From Azonexus fungiphilus (GTDB lineage Bacteria; Pseudomonadota; Gammaproteobacteria; Burkholderiales; Rhodocyclaceae), in assembly GCF_003634965.1 (NCBI RefSeq), contig NZ_RBXP01000015.1, positions 248,001-312,000 of the forward strand: a DNA stretch of 64,000 nucleotides. The letters are read 5' to 3'. Shown here piece by piece: positions 52,869 to 61,102 of this stretch. Within the stretch, counting starts at the first letter, position 1, and each line of letters opens with the position of its first letter. Position numbers and translations under genes: made by a program. Below the pieces are notes generated by a model. That model saw only the letters and a program-made list of their open reading frames with translations. It was not told the origin of the DNA and did not search any database.

Positions 52869-53386
52869 TCGCGGCAATCGGCGCGGTGGCCGCCAACGGC
52901 ATGCTCGGTCTCGACAACTGGCTGCCCTGGGATATTCCGGAAGAACTGGCTTACTTCGAGCGGACGGTCGAAGGCGCTGCGCTGGTCATCGGTCGGGCCA
53001 CCTATGAATCGATGGACGTCGTTCCGGCCGATTCCTTCGTCGTTTCGCGCAATCCGGCACTGTCGCTTCGTCCGGGCTGTCGTCGCGTGGCTACGGTCGA
53101 AGCCGGCTTGCGCGGTGCGCTGGCGACCGGCAAGCCGGTTTTCGTCATCGGCGGTGCCTCGGTATACGCCGCTGCCTGGCGGTATTGCCAGGTTTTTTAT
53201 CTGACCCGGATCGAGCGTGATTTTGCCGGCGATACGCTGTTTCCTGCTGATATTCCCCTGGCCGAGTGGCGCCTGACCGACGAGCGCCATGCCTGTTACC
53301 GCGAACGGAAAAGCGGCGAGATCGTGGGCTGCCGCTTCCTGCGCTATGAACAGCCGGTTCCGCGTCCCGTACCCACTGCTGATTGA
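52847..53386 (+). CDS. folA: Dihydrofolate reductase
   Basis: 179 residues. AAIGAVAANGMLGLDNWLPW is the Met20-loop region, PEELAYF carries Glu in place of the active-site Asp of E. coli, GRATYES and VIGGASVY bind NADPH, and FYLTRIERDFAGDTLFP fits the C-terminal half. It reduces dihydrofolate, or a related pterin, with NADPH. The overlap with a FolB-like gene suggests a small folate/pterin unit; thyA is not adjacent. Confidence 0.86.
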   Translation: MAEKPGVIAAIGAVAANGMLGLDNWLPWDIPEELAYFERTVEGAALVIGRATYESMDVVPADSFVVSRNPALSLRPGCRRVATVEAGLRGALATGKPVFVIGGASVYAAAWRYCQVFYLTRIERDFAGDTLFPADIPLAEWRLTDERHACYRERKSGEIVGCRFLRYEQPVPRPVPTAD

Positions 53387-53443
53387 TGTTTGCGGCGCGA
53401 GTCAGCACAATGGGGTTCAATCCTTGAGCGTTTTTCCTTCCGC

Positions 53444-55684
53444 ATGATCCGTTGCCCCTCCCACAAGCCGGCCGTGATCCAGGCATCGATTGCATTGATG
53501 CTGCTGGTGAGCGGTGAGCTGGCGGTGGTCACGGGGTATTTTCCCGACTGGCTGGGCATTGTCATCGGCATGGCAGTGGTTGCCTGGCTGGCCTGGCTGC
53601 AGCAGCAGCGCAACCAGAAAACGATTGATGAGCTCCAGCGGCATCGCCGGCAGCTGCGCGAGGCCCAGCGAGTTGCCCAGATCGGCAGTTGGGAACTCGA
53701 TATCGTTAATCAGCACCTGCATTGGTCGGAGGAACTGTACCGGATCTTTGCCATCGATCCGGCAGCCGGGCCGGGCGATTACCAGCGTTTTCTGCAGATG
53801 GTTCATCCGGACGATCGTGAGCGCGTCGATCAGGCTTACCGGCAGGCTTTCCGCAATCGCCAGCCGTACGAGGTCGAGCACCGGTTGATCGTTGCCGGCG
53901 GCGGCAGCCGGCAGATCCGCGAGCGCGGCGAAACGATCTACGACGAGACCGGCAAGCCTTTGCGTACGATCGGGACGGCCCAGGACATCACCGATTTGCG
54001 GCGGATGGAGTCGCAGATGCAGCTCCTTGGCAGCGCCTTCCACCACAGCGGCGAGGCGATCATGATCACCGATCACGAAAACTGCATCGTCACCGTCAAT
54101 CCGGCGTTTACCACTTTGACCGGCTATGGCCAGGACGAGGTGGTGGGGCGCAATCCGAGCATGTTGTCGGCGGGGCGCAGTTCGCCCGAGGATTACGAGA
54201 AGATGTGGAGTGCCATCCTCAGCAAGGGGTACTGGCAGGGCGAGGTCTGGGATCGGCGCAAGGATGGTGGTGTGTATCCGAAATGGCTGTCGATTTCGGT
54301 GATGCGCGACGACGAGGGCGGCATCCGCTATCACATTGCGCATTTCACCGATGTTTCCTCGGAGCGGGCAACCGAGGCCAAGCTGCACTACATGGCGCAC
54401 CACGACATGTTGACCGGGCTGAACAACCGTTTCAGCCTGAAGGACAGGCTCGAGCATGCGCTGGCGGTGGCGCGCCGTGAATCCGGACGGGTGGCGCTGA
54501 TGTTCATCGATCTCGACCGTTTCAAGGTGATCAACGACACGCTCGGGCATCACGTCGGCGACGAACTGCTGATCCACGTCAGTCGCCGCTTGCGCAGCTG
54601 CGTGCGCGAGAGTGATCTGGTCGCCCGGCTGGGTGGTGATGAATTCGTCGTCATGCTCAGCGGCATCGAGCATTCGAGTTCGGTGGCGATGGTCGCCGAG
54701 AAGCTGGTGATGCGCGTCGCCGAGCCTTATTCGGTCGGTGCGCATACGCTATACACGACGCCGAGCATCGGCATCGCCATCTATCCGATGGATGGCGCCG
54801 ACGGCGAGACCCTGATGAAGAATGCCGATGCGGCGATGTATCACGCGAAATCGGCGGGCCGCAACAATTTCCAGTTCTTCGATCCGAAGATGAACGAAGC
54901 CGCGCTCGAGCGGCTCGGCATCGAACATGCGCTGCGGTTGGCGCTCGGGCGCGACGAGTTCCGGCTGCACTACCAGCCGGTCATCGATGTCCGCAGCGGC
55001 AGGGTTTCCAGTGTCGAGGCCCTGATTCGCTGGCAGCACCCGGAGCGCGGGCTGGTCGGTCCGGGCATGTTCATCGCGGTGGCCGAGGAAACCGGCCTGA
55101 TCCAGCCGATCGGCGACTGGGTGATCTGGAATGCCGCACGACAACTGGCCGAATTCCGGGCGGCAGGAATCGCCGACGTGCGCATGGCGATCAACATCTC
55201 GGCGATCCAGATGCGCAACAGCGATCTGTCGGTGCTGGCCAGCGGGATCATGGAAGCCTATTCGCTGCGGCCGGGCGACCTGATCTTCGAGATCACCGAA
55301 TCGGTGGCGATGGAGCACCCCGACGAAACCATCCGCGTGCTCGACCGCCTGCGCGGCATGGGCGTCAAGGTTGCCCTCGACGATTTCGGCACCGGCTATT
55401 CGTCGCTGGCCTACCTGCGCATGTTTGCCCTCGACAAGCTCAAGCTGGATCGCTCCTTTGTCGTCGAGATCGGCCAGGATGTCGATGGTCAGGTGATCTG
55501 CGACGCGACCATCGGACTCGCCCGCAATCTCGGCCTGACCCTGGTCGCCGAGGGCGTCGAAACCGAGGCCCAGCTCGAGTATCTCAAGGCGCGGGGCTGC
55601 GAGCTGGTTCAGGGTTACTATTTCAGCCGCCCCTTGCCGGCCGGGCAGGTGGTCGATTTCATCCGTAGCCGCAACGGCGGGTAG
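53444..55684 (+). CDS. Membrane PAS-PAS-GGDEF-EAL cyclic di-GMP enzyme
   Basis: 746 residues from the ATG at 53444; the frame is open to 53390. Two hydrophobic helices (about 10-50) are followed by a PAS domain (about 80-185) and a second PAS (about 190-310). GGDEF is intact in RLGGDEFVVML, after MFIDLDRFKVINDTLGH, so cyclase activity is possible. The EAL domain has VEALIRWQHP, INISA, FEITES, DDFGTGYSSL and AEGVET, so phosphodiesterase activity is also possible. Such proteins are usually one-directional in vivo. The stimulus is unknown. Confidence 0.93.
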   Translation: MIRCPSHKPAVIQASIALMLLVSGELAVVTGYFPDWLGIVIGMAVVAWLAWLQQQRNQKTIDELQRHRRQLREAQRVAQIGSWELDIVNQHLHWSEELYRIFAIDPAAGPGDYQRFLQMVHPDDRERVDQAYRQAFRNRQPYEVEHRLIVAGGGSRQIRERGETIYDETGKPLRTIGTAQDITDLRRMESQMQLLGSAFHHSGEAIMITDHENCIVTVNPAFTTLTGYGQDEVVGRNPSMLSAGRSSPEDYEKMWSAILSKGYWQGEVWDRRKDGGVYPKWLSISVMRDDEGGIRYHIAHFTDVSSERATEAKLHYMAHHDMLTGLNNRFSLKDRLEHALAVARRESGRVALMFIDLDRFKVINDTLGHHVGDELLIHVSRRLRSCVRESDLVARLGGDEFVVMLSGIEHSSSVAMVAEKLVMRVAEPYSVGAHTLYTTPSIGIAIYPMDGADGETLMKNADAAMYHAKSAGRNNFQFFDPKMNEAALERLGIEHALRLALGRDEFRLHYQPVIDVRSGRVSSVEALIRWQHPERGLVGPGMFIAVAEETGLIQPIGDWVIWNAARQLAEFRAAGIADVRMAINISAIQMRNSDLSVLASGIMEAYSLRPGDLIFEITESVAMEHPDETIRVLDRLRGMGVKVALDDFGTGYSSLAYLRMFALDKLKLDRSFVVEIGQDVDGQVICDATIGLARNLGLTLVAEGVETEAQLEYLKARGCELVQGYYFSRPLPAGQVVDFIRSRNGG

Positions 55685-55750
55685 GGCGGCCTAGCCCTCG
55701 GGTTTTCCCCAGCGACAAAATGCTTGCCAAGCCACGGTCCTTTTCTTATG

Positions 55751-55770
55751 ATTCAAACGAACGTATGAAT
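55751..55770. promoter_or_regulatory. Putative operator of the TetR regulator
   Basis: ATTCAAACG-AA-CGTATGAAT is an inverted repeat with one mismatched pair, 14 nt before the regulator's ATG. Its CAAACG/CGT(A/T)TG arms resemble sites of TetR-type fatty acid regulators such as PsrA. Confidence 0.65.
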
Positions 55771-55784
55771 CACCTTGAGGCACC

Positions 55785-56474
55785 ATGGCTGAAATCCGCA
55801 ATGCTGACACCCGCGAACGCATCCTCGACGCCGCCGAGCGCCTGTTCATGGCCTATGGCTACGACGGCACGTCGATGCGCCAGATTACCGGCGAGGCCGG
55901 GGTCAATCTGGCCGCCGTCAATTACCACTTCGGCTCCAAGGAAGCGCTGATCCAGGAAGTCTTCCGGCGCCGTCTCGACTGGCTGAACGAAGAGCGCATG
56001 CGCGTCCTCGACCGCCACGAAGCCGAGGCTGGCGGCCAGCCGGTCAAGCCATCTTTGATCGTCGATGCCTTCTTCGGCACGCTGCTGCGCATGGCCGAGG
56101 ACGAGGCGCGCGGCGGCATGACCTTCCTGCGCCTGCTCGGGCGCACCCTGACCGAGCCGTCGGAGTTCATCCGTGCCTTCCTCGCCCACGAATACAAGAC
56201 GGTGATGGACCGCTTCAAGGAAGCGCTGTTCCGTGCCCTGCCGGAAGTACCCAAGGCCGAGATCGTCTGGCGCTTCCACTTCATGCTTGGCGCCACCTCC
56301 TACGCCATCGCCGGCACCGACGCATTGCGCCTGGTTACCGACTGGCAGATCGAGGAGGAGGATTCGGTGGACCGGCTCGATCGCCTGGTGCCGCGACTGA
56401 TGTCCTTCCTGCTCGGCGGCCTGCGCGCGCCGCTGCCGCAATTCGCTGCCCCGGTCACGGTCGACCGTGGCTGA
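55785..56474 (+). CDS. TetR-family regulator of fatty acid oxidation
   Basis: 229 residues. The helix-turn-helix is RERILDAAERLFMAYGYDGTS with ITGEAGVNLAAVNYHFGSK (the typical TetR recognition helix). The ligand domain is helical. It heads the beta-oxidation genes and lies 38 nt before fadE, so it probably represses the operon and is released by acyl-CoA. The C-terminal codons VTVDRG are made by a copy of the recurrent palindrome, which touches the stop codon. Confidence 0.92.
   Translation: MAEIRNADTRERILDAAERLFMAYGYDGTSMRQITGEAGVNLAAVNYHFGSKEALIQEVFRRRLDWLNEERMRVLDRHEAEAGGQPVKPSLIVDAFFGTLLRMAEDEARGGMTFLRLLGRTLTEPSEFIRAFLAHEYKTVMDRFKEALFRALPEVPKAEIVWRFHFMLGATSYAIAGTDALRLVTDWQIEEEDSVDRLDRLVPRLMSFLLGGLRAPLPQFAAPVTVDRG
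56456..56469. repeat. ACGGTCGACCGT palindrome, copy 4 (14 bp)
   Basis: CACGGTCGACCGTG is a perfect 14-bp palindrome that overlaps the last codons of the TetR gene, ending 2 nt before its stop. It includes the 12-mer shared with copies at 43546, 46572 and 51603. Confidence 0.9.
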
Positions 56475-56512
56475 ACGACAAAAACCAACAGATCAAGAAT
56501 CAGGAGACATGC

Positions 56513-58867
56513 ATGTTCGATAACACCATCCCTCTGCTCGGGGTACTTGCCCTGGTGGCTTTGGCCGGGTTGCTCACGCTGCGGCCGCTGCGCCGCGCCG
56601 TGCTCACCCGGTCCATTTTTTCCGCCTACCGCAAGGTTCTGCCGCAGATGTCCGACACCGAGCGCGACGCGCTCGAAGCCGGCACCGTCTGGTGGGAGGG
56701 GGAGCTTTTCCAGGGCAAGCCCGACTGGCGGAAGCTGCATGCCTACCCGGTGCCGACGCTGACCGCCGAGGAGCAATCCTTCCTCGACAAGGAATGCGAG
56801 GAAGCCTGCCGTCTGGTCGACGACTGGAAAGTCACCCACGAACTCTACGACCTGCCGCACGAAGCCTGGCGCTACATCAAGGACAAGGGCTTCCTCGGCA
56901 TGATCATCCCGAAGAAGTACGGCGGCCTGGAGTTCTCGGCCTACGCCCATTCGCAGGTGGTGACCAAGCTGTCGACGCGTTCCTCCGCGCTGTCGGTGTC
57001 GGTGATGGTGCCGAACTCGCTCGGCCCGGCCGAACTGCTGCTGCACTACGGCACCGAGGAGCAGAAGAACCACTACCTGCCGCGCCTGGCCAAGGGCATC
57101 GAGGTGCCGGCCTTCGCGCTGACCAGCCCATGGGCGGGGTCGGATGCGGCATCGATCCCGGATAGCGGTGTCGTCTGCAAGGGCATCTATCAGGGCAAGG
57201 AAGTGCTCGGCATGCGCGTCTCCTGGGACAAGCGCTACATCACGCTGGCCCCGGTGTGCACGGTGTTCGGCCTGGCCTTCCACCTCTACGATCCGGACGG
57301 TCTGCTCGGCGACAAGAAGCACATCGGCATCACCTGCGCGCTGGTGCCCTACGATCATCCGGGCGTCGATACCGGTCGCCGCCACTTCCCGCTCAACGCC
57401 ATGTTCATGAACGGGCCGACGCGCGGCAAGGAAGTTTTCATGCCGCTCGACTTCATCATCGGCGGCCCGGCGATGGCCGGGCAGGGCTGGCGCATGCTGA
57501 TGGAGTGCCTGGCGGCCGGGCGTTCGATCTCGCTGCCCTCGTCGAACACCGGCATGGCGCAGATGACGGCGCGTGCCGTCGGCGGTTACGCCCGTGTCCG
57601 TTCGCAGTTCAAGATGGCGGTCGGGAAGTTCGAGGGCGTCGAGGAAGCGCTGACCCGCATCGGTGCCTACACCTACATGATGGACGCGGTGCGCAAGATG
57701 ACCGCCGGCGCCGTCGATCTCGGCGAGAAGCCGTCGGTGGTTTCGGCGATCGCCAAGTACCACGTCACCGAACGTGCCCGCGTCGTCGTCAATGACGGCA
57801 TGGACGTCATCGGCGGCAAGGGCATCTGCCTTGGCCCGTCGAACTTCCTCGGCCGCGCCTACCAGCAGATTCCGGTGGCGATCACCGTCGAGGGCGCCAA
57901 CATCCTGACCCGTTCGCTGATCATCTTCGGTCAGGGGGCGATCCGCTGCCATCCGTATTTGTTGCCGGAAATGCGCGCTGCGCAGAATCCGGACGTCCGT
58001 CAGGGGCTGGTCGATTTTGACCGGGCGCTGTTCGGCCACATCGGCTTCACCGTGAAGAACGGCTGGCGCGCTTTCCGCCAGGGCTTGACCGGCTCGCACT
58101 TCGTCACGGTCAACACCGACGTGGCGCCGGAAATGAAGCGCTACTACCAGCAACTGACGCGCTTCTCTGCGGCCTTTGCCTTCCTCTCCGATGTCTCGCT
58201 GCTGGTCCTCGGCGGCAGCGTCAAGCGCCGCGAAAAACTGTCGGCGCGCCTCGGCGACATCCTGGCGCAGATGTACCTGATCTCCTGCACGCTCAAGCGT
58301 TACGAGGCCGAAGGCCGCAAGAAGGAAGACGCGCCGCTCGCCCACTGGGCGATCTGGGACGCGATGTACAAGGCGCAGCAAGCCTTCGACGGCGTCATCG
58401 CCAACTTCCCGGTGCGCTTCATCGCCGCCGTGGTCAATCGCCTGATCTTCCCCTGGGGCCATCCCTATGTCGTGCCCTCCGACGAGGTCGGCCATCAGGT
58501 GGCGAAGGCGCTGATCGCGCCGTCGGCCACGCGTGACCGGCTGACCGCCGAGTGCTACCTGCCGTTGCAGGAAAACGAACCGGTCGGCGCCATCGAACTG
58601 GCACTGAAGGCAACGCTGGAAGCCGAGCAGATCGAGGCCAAGATCCGCGCTGCCGAAAAGGACGGCCGCTTCGACGGCAATCCGCAGGCCAATGTCCGCG
58701 ACATCGCCATCGTCGCCTTCGAGGCGGGCGTCATCAACGCCGCCGAATACGAGGTGATGAAGCGACGCAACCACCTGCGCGACATCGTCGTCCGTGTCGA
58801 TGACTTCCCCTTCGACTACGGCGTGGCCACGGCCAACAAGCCGGCTGACGACCGGATGGCGGCCTGA
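56513..58867 (+). CDS. fadE: Acyl-CoA dehydrogenase FadE
   Basis: 784 residues, near the 814 of E. coli FadE. A hydrophobic helix (about 8-25) anchors the N-terminus, as in FadE. The FAD-dependent core includes IPKKYGGLEFS, ALTSPWAGSDAAS, PSSNTGMAQM and AITVEGANILTRS, followed by a long C-terminal extension (from about 490) that is specific to FadE. It begins beta-oxidation by forming enoyl-CoA. It follows the TetR gene by 38 nt and precedes the thiolase gene by 2 nt. Confidence 0.95.
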   Translation: MFDNTIPLLGVLALVALAGLLTLRPLRRAVLTRSIFSAYRKVLPQMSDTERDALEAGTVWWEGELFQGKPDWRKLHAYPVPTLTAEEQSFLDKECEEACRLVDDWKVTHELYDLPHEAWRYIKDKGFLGMIIPKKYGGLEFSAYAHSQVVTKLSTRSSALSVSVMVPNSLGPAELLLHYGTEEQKNHYLPRLAKGIEVPAFALTSPWAGSDAASIPDSGVVCKGIYQGKEVLGMRVSWDKRYITLAPVCTVFGLAFHLYDPDGLLGDKKHIGITCALVPYDHPGVDTGRRHFPLNAMFMNGPTRGKEVFMPLDFIIGGPAMAGQGWRMLMECLAAGRSISLPSSNTGMAQMTARAVGGYARVRSQFKMAVGKFEGVEEALTRIGAYTYMMDAVRKMTAGAVDLGEKPSVVSAIAKYHVTERARVVVNDGMDVIGGKGICLGPSNFLGRAYQQIPVAITVEGANILTRSLIIFGQGAIRCHPYLLPEMRAAQNPDVRQGLVDFDRALFGHIGFTVKNGWRAFRQGLTGSHFVTVNTDVAPEMKRYYQQLTRFSAAFAFLSDVSLLVLGGSVKRREKLSARLGDILAQMYLISCTLKRYEAEGRKKEDAPLAHWAIWDAMYKAQQAFDGVIANFPVRFIAAVVNRLIFPWGHPYVVPSDEVGHQVAKALIAPSATRDRLTAECYLPLQENEPVGAIELALKATLEAEQIEAKIRAAEKDGRFDGNPQANVRDIAIVAFEAGVINAAEYEVMKRRNHLRDIVVRVDDFPFDYGVATANKPADDRMAA

Positions 58868-58869
58868 TC

Positions 58870-60156
58870 ATGGGCAAGACGATCTACGTGGTGGACGGCG
58901 CCCGCACGCCGTTCCTGAAAGCGCAGAAGGGCCTCGGGCCGTTCGCCGCCTCCGACCTGGCGACCCAGGCCGGCCGCGCCTTGCTGTTGCGTCAGCCCTT
59001 CCTGCCGTCCGATCTCGACGAGGTCATCCTCGGCTGCGCCGCACCGTCGCCGGACGAGACCAACATCGGCCGCATGGTTGCGCTGCGTCTCGGTTGCGGC
59101 AAGAAGGTGCCGGGCTGGACGGTGATGCGCAACTGCGCCTCCGGCATGCAGGCCATCGACTCGGCCATCGCCAACATCCAGTGCGGCCGTGCCAATCTGG
59201 TGCTGGCCGGCGGCGTCGATGCCCTGTCGCGGGCGCCGCTGCTTTATTCGGACACGATGGTGCGCTGGTTTGCCGGCATGATGGGCATGCGCACGGTCAA
59301 CCAGAAAATCGGGCATTTTTTGAAACTGCGCCCGGCAGCGCTGCTGTCGCCGGTGATCGGCCTGATGAAGGGGCTGACCGATCCGGTCGTCGGCCTGTTG
59401 ATGGGGCAGACGGCGGAAAACCTGGCCTGGAAGTTCGGCATCGACCGCAAGCAGATGGACGAATTCGCCGTGCGCAGCCATCAGCGCGCCATCGCCGCCC
59501 GCGATGCCGGCCATCTCGGCGAGATCGTGCCGCTGGTCGATGGCAACGGCAAGGTCTATGCCGAGGACGACGGCGTGCGCGCCGATGCGACGCTGGCCGG
59601 GATGGCCAAGCCGAGTCCGTTCTTCGACAAGAAATACGGCAACATCACCGCCGCCAACAGTTCGCAGATCACCGACGGCGCTGCCTGGCTGATCCTGGCC
59701 TCGGAAGAGGCCGTCGAGAAATGGGGCTTGCAGCCGCTCGGCAAGATCGTCGATAGCCAGTGGTCAGGACTCGAGCCGGAGCAGATGGGCCTCGGCCCGG
59801 TGCATGCCTCGACGCCGATCCTGCAGCGCCACGGTCTGCAGCTTTCGGACATCGACTACTGGGAACTCAACGAAGCCTTCGCCGCGCAGGTGCTCGGCTG
59901 CCAGGCGGCGTGGAACGACGAGGCCTACTGCCGCGAGCAGCTCGGTCTCGACGGCGCCCTGGGCAGCATTCCCGAGGATCGGCTCAACGTCGATGGCGGT
60001 GCGGTTTCGATCGGCCATCCGGTCGGCGCTTCGGGCGCGCGCATCGTCCTGCACCTGCTGCATGTGCTGCGCCGCAACCGTGCCCGGCGCGGTGTCGCGA
60101 CCATCTGCATCGGCGGCGGCCTGGGTGGCGCGATGCTGGTCGAGGCCGGGAACTGA
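58870..60156 (+). CDS. Acetyl-CoA acyltransferase (thiolase, FadI-like)
   Basis: 428 residues. The nucleophile Cys is in MRNCASGMQAIDSA, the catalytic His in SIGHPVGASGARI, the second Cys in CIGGGLGGAM, and the NEAF motif is in YWELNEAFAAQVL. The length and the insertion before position 150 fit the FadI-type trifunctional partner. It cleaves 3-ketoacyl-CoA with CoA. It lies 2 nt after fadE. Confidence 0.93.
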   Translation: MGKTIYVVDGARTPFLKAQKGLGPFAASDLATQAGRALLLRQPFLPSDLDEVILGCAAPSPDETNIGRMVALRLGCGKKVPGWTVMRNCASGMQAIDSAIANIQCGRANLVLAGGVDALSRAPLLYSDTMVRWFAGMMGMRTVNQKIGHFLKLRPAALLSPVIGLMKGLTDPVVGLLMGQTAENLAWKFGIDRKQMDEFAVRSHQRAIAARDAGHLGEIVPLVDGNGKVYAEDDGVRADATLAGMAKPSPFFDKKYGNITAANSSQITDGAAWLILASEEAVEKWGLQPLGKIVDSQWSGLEPEQMGLGPVHASTPILQRHGLQLSDIDYWELNEAFAAQVLGCQAAWNDEAYCREQLGLDGALGSIPEDRLNVDGGAVSIGHPVGASGARIVLHLLHVLRRNRARRGVATICIGGGLGGAMLVEAGN

Positions 60157-60157
60157 G

Positions 60158-61102
60158 ATGCGCATCGGTATCGTCGTCGACTCGGCCTGCGATCTGCCGC
60201 GCGATTTCATCGACCGGCACGATGTCCAGGTGATGCCGATCACGCTGCGCATCGGCAGCCGGCTGGTCGAGGACCGGCGCGATCCGGCCGAGACGCAGGA
60301 TTTCTACGTCCGTCATCTGGATCGCGGCAGCGACGATTACGCCGAGTCGATCCCCTATACGCCGGCGCAGATCGAGGAACTCTTCCTCGGCCGGCTGGTG
60401 CTCGACTACGACTACGTTTTCTGCCTGAGCATCACCGCCACCCGCAGCCCGATCTTCGATCACGCCATGCTTGCCTCGCGCAGCATCCTCGGCAAGTACC
60501 GGCAGATTCGCCGGCAGGCCGGCGTTCCCGAGCGTTTCGGGCTGGCCGTGCTGTCCACGCGCAACCTGTTCACCGGCCAGGCCGTACCGGTCGCCGAGGC
60601 GGTCCGGCTGATCGGCGCGGGCGGTACGCCGAGCGAGATCGGTGCCCGCCTGAAAAAGCTGATCGACGACACCCACACCTATCTGGTGCCGGCCAACCTC
60701 GACCACATCTACAAGCGGGCCTCGAAGAAGGGCGATACCAGCCTCGGCTGGAGCGCCTACACGCTCGGCACCTGGCTCGACCTGAAGCCGCTGCTGCATT
60801 GCCGCCAGGACGTGACGACCACGGTCGACAAGGTGCGCGGCTTCGAAACCGGCGCCGCCAACCTGTTCGAGCGTGCCGCCAAGCAGATCGAGCTCGGTCT
60901 CGACGCGCCCTGGCTGTGCATCAGTTACGGCGGCCCGCTCGAGCGGATCGGCATGTTGCCTGGCTACGACCGCCTGCTGCGCGTCGCGCTCAACCACGGC
61001 GTCGAGATCCTGTGTTCGCCGATGAGCAAGACGGCCGCGGTCAATGTCGGTCCCGGCGCGCTGTCGCTGGCGTTTTCCGCCGCCAGCCACCGGATTCAAT
61101 GA
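60158..61102 (+). CDS. DegV family fatty-acid-binding protein
   Basis: 314 residues. IGIVVDSACDLPRDFI at the start has the DegV D-S-x-x-D pattern, and the central ALVIPYTPAQIEELF-like region here reads SIPYTPAQIEELF. The family binds fatty acids and presents them to kinases or other partners in Gram-positives. Its place inside a beta-oxidation operon (1 nt after the thiolase, 4-nt overlap with the next gene) supports a lipid role. The exact role is not known. Confidence 0.88.
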   Translation: MRIGIVVDSACDLPRDFIDRHDVQVMPITLRIGSRLVEDRRDPAETQDFYVRHLDRGSDDYAESIPYTPAQIEELFLGRLVLDYDYVFCLSITATRSPIFDHAMLASRSILGKYRQIRRQAGVPERFGLAVLSTRNLFTGQAVPVAEAVRLIGAGGTPSEIGARLKKLIDDTHTYLVPANLDHIYKRASKKGDTSLGWSAYTLGTWLDLKPLLHCRQDVTTTVDKVRGFETGAANLFERAAKQIELGLDAPWLCISYGGPLERIGMLPGYDRLLRVALNHGVEILCSPMSKTAAVNVGPGALSLAFSAASHRIQ

